A program made the position numbers and the translations under genes. From contig CAZFVM010000052.1 of NCBI GenBank assembly GCA_964522305.1, forward strand, positions 1-8,979: a stretch of 8,979 nucleotides of DNA, given 5' to 3'. The stretch comes from UBA1049 sp964522305. Lineage in GTDB: Bacteria > Bacillota > Clostridia > Oscillospirales > CAG-382. The notes below the pieces were generated by a model. The model was not told the origin of the DNA. It did not search any database and was given only the letters and a program-made list of their open reading frames with translations. Below, piece after piece: positions 6,901 to 8,979 of the stretch. Each line of letters begins with the position of its first letter. The first letter of the stretch is position 1.

Positions 6901-7662
6901 ATGAAATATTACAGCGAATTACTTGCGATGGGCTGTTTCACACGACATGATATAGCACAGCTTACCGGTAACAATAATACTGCAGGGACGCTTTTGAGAA
7001 ACTATTTGGAAAAAGGATATATCCGTAATGTAAAGCGAAATCTATATGTTGCAATCAACCTTGCGGATAATGAGCCGGTGGTCAGCAAATATCACATAGC
7101 CGGAAATATAACGGCATCATCCTATGTTTCCCACCATGCCGCTTTTGAGTATTACGGATGTGCTAATCAAGTATCCTATCAAGTAGAAGTGTCCTCTAAA
7201 ACAGAATTTACGCCTTTTGATTTTGCAGGATACACCTATATATATATAGCTTCACGCATACAAGATGGCGTTGTGATACATCCAGACGGTGTCCGCGTTA
7301 CAGATATTGAACGCACAGTGTTGGACAGTATAAATGATTTTGAAAAAGTTATGGGGTTAGAAGAACTGTTACGGTGTTTGGCACTTGTGCCGTCTGTGAA
7401 TGAAGAAAAGTTGCTTTTCTACCTTACAATTTATGACAAGAAGGTGTTATATCAGAAAGTCGGATATATATTACAGCATTTTCAATCGGAGTTTCGGTTG
7501 AGCGATGCATTCTTTTCCGAGTGTGCGGTTAATATAGGTAAAAGCACCCGTTATCTGACTGACAGTAAAAACGGAGTTTATAATAAGGAATGGCGATTGA
7601 TAGTTCCCGAGAACCTGCTGGGATTAACATCAAAAGGAGCGGAAGACTATGCCTTTTTATGA
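6901..7662 (+). CDS. abiEi: AbiEi-family antitoxin (type IV toxin-antitoxin, transcriptional autorepressor)
   Basis: 253 residues from ATG 6901; an in-frame ATG 15 nt upstream is less likely because of ribosome binding site spacing. Residues 3-50 form a winged helix (YYSELLAMGCFTRHDIAQLT, the LLRNYLEKGYI helix, then the wing RNVKRNLYV). The C-terminal domain has ITASSYVSHHAAFEYYG (70-86) and VRVTDIERTVLDSI (131-144), the typical AbiEi pattern around ERTxLD. In studied AbiE systems this protein represses its own promoter and neutralises the AbiEii nucleotidyltransferase without stable binding to it. The gene overlaps the toxin gene by 14 bp, so the two are translationally coupled. Codons end in A/T more often than in typA upstream, which fits acquisition. 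It looks intact. Confidence 0.9.
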   Translation: MKYYSELLAMGCFTRHDIAQLTGNNNTAGTLLRNYLEKGYIRNVKRNLYVAINLADNEPVVSKYHIAGNITASSYVSHHAAFEYYGCANQVSYQVEVSSKTEFTPFDFAGYTYIYIASRIQDGVVIHPDGVRVTDIERTVLDSINDFEKVMGLEELLRCLALVPSVNEEKLLFYLTIYDKKVLYQKVGYILQHFQSEFRLSDAFFSECAVNIGKSTRYLTDSKNGVYNKEWRLIVPENLLGLTSKGAEDYAFL

Positions 7663-8413
7663 TAAAACAATGTTGGGGCGAAAAGCCGGAGAGCTTGGAT
7701 TTACTCGTGATTCATATGAGAAAATGAGCAGGCTTACCGAAATACTGAGATTTTTGAATACCCAGTCGGACTTAAAGAAGTTGCTTGCTCTTAAAGGGGG
7801 TACCGCAATTAATCTGGCAATATTCAACCTGCCTCGATTGTCTGTAGATATTGATTTGGACTTTTCCAAAAACCTTTCAAAGGAAGAAATGACAGAACAG
7901 CGAGAACGGATTCACGAAGTGCTAAGCCGATATATGAATGCCGAAGGATATCTTTTGCGGGATAAAACCAAGCGCACATATGCATTGGATTCCTACGTGT
8001 ATTCGTACACCAACGCAGCGGCAAATCCCGATAATATTAAAATTGAAATTAACTATATGCTTCGTTGTCATGCATTACCCATTATTGATATAACCTCGAA
8101 GTCAGCCGATGCTTTTTCTGCTTTTCCCATAAGAACGCTTGCTCCCATTGAAGTATTCGCCGGTAAAATTGTGGCATTAAGTAGCAGAGCAGCTGCCCGC
8201 GATCTTTATGATTTAAACAATATGGTCTATTACCAACTTTTTGATGAAATAGAGCTTGTGAACCTACGCAAATGCGCAGTTTTTTATTTAGCAATTACAG
8301 GCGACATGCAAGTACAAGGGTTCAACACGCAAAGGGTTTCTGAAATTACAGAGAAAAAAATTCGCACCGATCTTTTGCCTATGATACGTAAGAAAGATTC
8401 AACTTCGGTGTAG
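7649..8413 (+). CDS. abiEii: AbiEii-family nucleotidyltransferase toxin, frameshifted (catalytic N-terminal part)
   Basis: 254 residues from ATG 7649, with AGGAG (7635-7639) inside the end of abiEi. It has the DNA polymerase beta-like nucleotidyltransferase motifs of AbiEii/AbiGii toxins: LKGGTAINL (48-56), VDIDLDF (66-72), IEINY (132-136), EVFAGKIVAL with K173, and RDLYDL (184-189). Intact relatives are near 300 residues. Here the frame stops at 8413 just after LLPMIRKKD, and the missing C-terminus continues in the -1 frame at 8404-8610. The break must lie within 8392-8410, because that frame has a TAA at 8389-8391. One lost base, for example an A in the CAAC stretch, would restore about 320 residues. 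The catalytic residues are present, but the product lacks its last 70 or so residues, so activity is doubtful. A sequencing error is the alternative. Confidence 0.9.
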   Translation: MPFYDKTMLGRKAGELGFTRDSYEKMSRLTEILRFLNTQSDLKKLLALKGGTAINLAIFNLPRLSVDIDLDFSKNLSKEEMTEQRERIHEVLSRYMNAEGYLLRDKTKRTYALDSYVYSYTNAAANPDNIKIEINYMLRCHALPIIDITSKSADAFSAFPIRTLAPIEVFAGKIVALSSRAAARDLYDLNNMVYYQLFDEIELVNLRKCAVFYLAITGDMQVQGFNTQRVSEITEKKIRTDLLPMIRKKDSTSV

Positions 8414-8610
8414 CAAAAGAACGAGTTATCAGTTTTTTGTCCGAACTCATGACGCTTTCCGAAAAAGAATCCATGTTTTTAGCGCGGTTCTCAAAAGGAT
8501 ATTATGAGCCGAATTTACTCTTTGAAGAAAAAGACATTTTGAACAGGATCAATGACCATCCAATGGCAAAATGGCGTACACAGCGTATAATACAGCTGCA
8601 AGAGGAATGA
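8404..8610 (+). pseudogene. abiEii: C-terminal remnant of abiEii in the -1 frame
   Basis: 68 codons and TGA at 8608. The translation starts FGVAKERVISFLSELM and continues with SEKESMFLARFSKGYYEPNL, LFEEKDILNRINDHPMAKW. This is the usual AbiEii C-terminus (FLxELxxL, EkxFLxrFxkGxYxPxLLF, I..HPMAxW). It has no start codon and no ribosome binding site of its own and overlaps the end of the upstream toxin frame, so it is the displaced tail of the same gene. Confidence 0.88.
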
Positions 8611-8647
8611 TAAAACACGAAAGTGGCATAGTAAAAGCGGACATCAC

Positions 8648-8701
8648 AGAGAATAAAGCAACGGGAAAAAATCAAAGACTAAATATCTTGCCTACGGTTT
8701 C
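8648..8701 (+). repeat. Displaced typA 3' end / putative attachment-site repeat (right copy)
   Basis: This copy lies 2134 bp from its partner at 6514-6567. In the typA frame it reads TSQRIKQREKIKD-stop against NTQRMRQRGKDKD-stop of the intact gene, preceded by an in-frame stop at 8632. Bases 8673-8701 are identical to 6539-6567. It lies 37 bp after the toxin remnant. Confidence 0.7.
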
Positions 8702-8787
8702 TATTATTTTTGGCCTGCCGTCTTTTGGTTTTTTGCTATTGATTTTTAGGTTTCCTTATGTTATTATTTCATAGTAACAAATAAATC
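8702..8787. other. AT-rich spacer after the right repeat
   Basis: Several T runs but no convincing hairpin, gene or RNA. A 67-codon frame at 8571-8774 crosses the toxin tail and the repeat out of frame and is not called. Confidence 0.5.
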
Positions 8788-8889
8788 GGGGCATTAGCGC
8801 AGCTGGAAGCGCAAGCTATACGGTAAACCACCCCAAAGAATACAAGCACCTAAATGGCATCCAAAATCGAATATGTGTCTCCTCAACAC
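8788..8889 (+). repeat. 102-bp tRNA-like tandem repeat, unit 1
   Basis: The head (8788-8812) reads like a tRNA 5' half: GGGGCAT, TA, then GCGC-AGCTGGAA-GCGC, a perfect D-arm. The tail (8813-8877) is not tRNA-like in its stems, although ATGGCAT (8854-8860), TCGAAT (8867-8872) and TCTCC (8878-8882) occur in the order of anticodon loop, T-loop and acceptor 3' strand of a tRNA-Ala(GGC). No anticodon stem or T stem can form, so this is not a working tRNA gene. Confidence 0.6.
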
Positions 8890-8979
8890 GGGGGTATAGC
8901 TCAGCTGGGAGCGCAAGCTATACGGTAAACCACCCCAACGAAAACAAGCACCTAAATGGCATCCAAAATTGAATATGTG
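8890..8979 (+). repeat. 102-bp tRNA-like tandem repeat, unit 2 (cut by right edge)
   Basis: The head GGGGGTA, TA, GCTC-AGCTGGGA-GCGC differs from unit 1 at 5 of 21 positions (8890-8910). The following 69 bases (8911-8979) differ from 8809-8877 at only 3. In this unit GTATAGCT (8894-8901) and AGCTATAC (8916-8923) form a perfect 8-bp stem with a 14-nt loop. The last 12 bases of the unit fall outside the window. Confidence 0.6.

Noticed and set aside
8342..8413. Programmed -1 frameshifting in abiEii
   Set aside because: The AAAAAAA run at 8354-8360 is upstream of an in-frame TAA (8389-8391) in the -1 frame, so a slip there gives no tail. No slippery heptamer or following hairpin is seen within 8392-8410.
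8571..8774. A 67-codon gene ending in a hydrophobic stretch
   Set aside because: It begins inside the abiEii tail in another frame and passes through the typA-derived repeat out of frame. No ribosome binding site.
8788..8889. A functional tRNA gene (tRNA-Ala-like start and ATGGCAT loop)
   Set aside because: The acceptor and D-arm look right, but no anticodon stem or T stem can form, about 30 extra bases follow the D-arm, and the acceptor 3' strand pairs poorly with GGGGCAT. Called a tRNA-like repeat instead.

Overview
The window looks like a moderately AT-rich low-GC Gram-positive (Bacillota, probably a gut-type Clostridia) chromosome. This rests on Gram-positive-style Shine-Dalgarno and extended -10 sequences, a type II (CoaW-like) pantothenate kinase, a Clostridia-type DUF4358-like lipoprotein and a GLUG-repeat surface protein. 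No species can be named from the sequence alone.

Layout. (1) Positions 1-1722, minus strand: the N-terminal 574 codons of a large secreted GLUG-repeat surface protein that runs off the left edge. It has a signal peptide and two copies of a module of about 330 residues. (2) Positions 1723-2153: a divergent AT-rich intergenic region with a good promoter on each strand. (3) Positions 2154-4592, plus strand: a probable four-gene operon of type II pantothenate kinase, DUF4358-like lipoprotein, small XRE/Cro-like DNA-binding protein and two-TM membrane protein (TTG start), closed by a strong intrinsic terminator. (4) Positions 4728-6548: typA/bipA, the ribosome-associated translational GTPase, with its own promoter and terminator. 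(5) About 6549-8701: a compact segment carrying an AbiEi/AbiEii (type IV toxin-antitoxin, abortive infection) pair. A duplicated copy of the typA 3' end lies on its far side (54 bp, of which 29 bp are exact), so the segment looks like a small integrated defence cassette at the typA 3' end. The toxin gene carries a -1 frameshift that separates its well-conserved C-terminus from its catalytic part. (6) Positions 8788-8979: a 102-bp tandem repeat in which two different tRNA-5'-half-like heads are joined to the same tail of about 69 nt. It reaches the right edge and probably continues.

How the parts work together. The coaW operon and typA are ordinary housekeeping or envelope genes with well-formed expression signals. 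The abiE pair is transcriptionally independent, translationally coupled (14-bp overlap) and shows different, more A/T-ending codon use, which fits acquisition. The most unusual parts are the typA-tail duplication around a cassette with no recombinase, the broken toxin, and the tRNA-like tandem repeats just beyond the right boundary.
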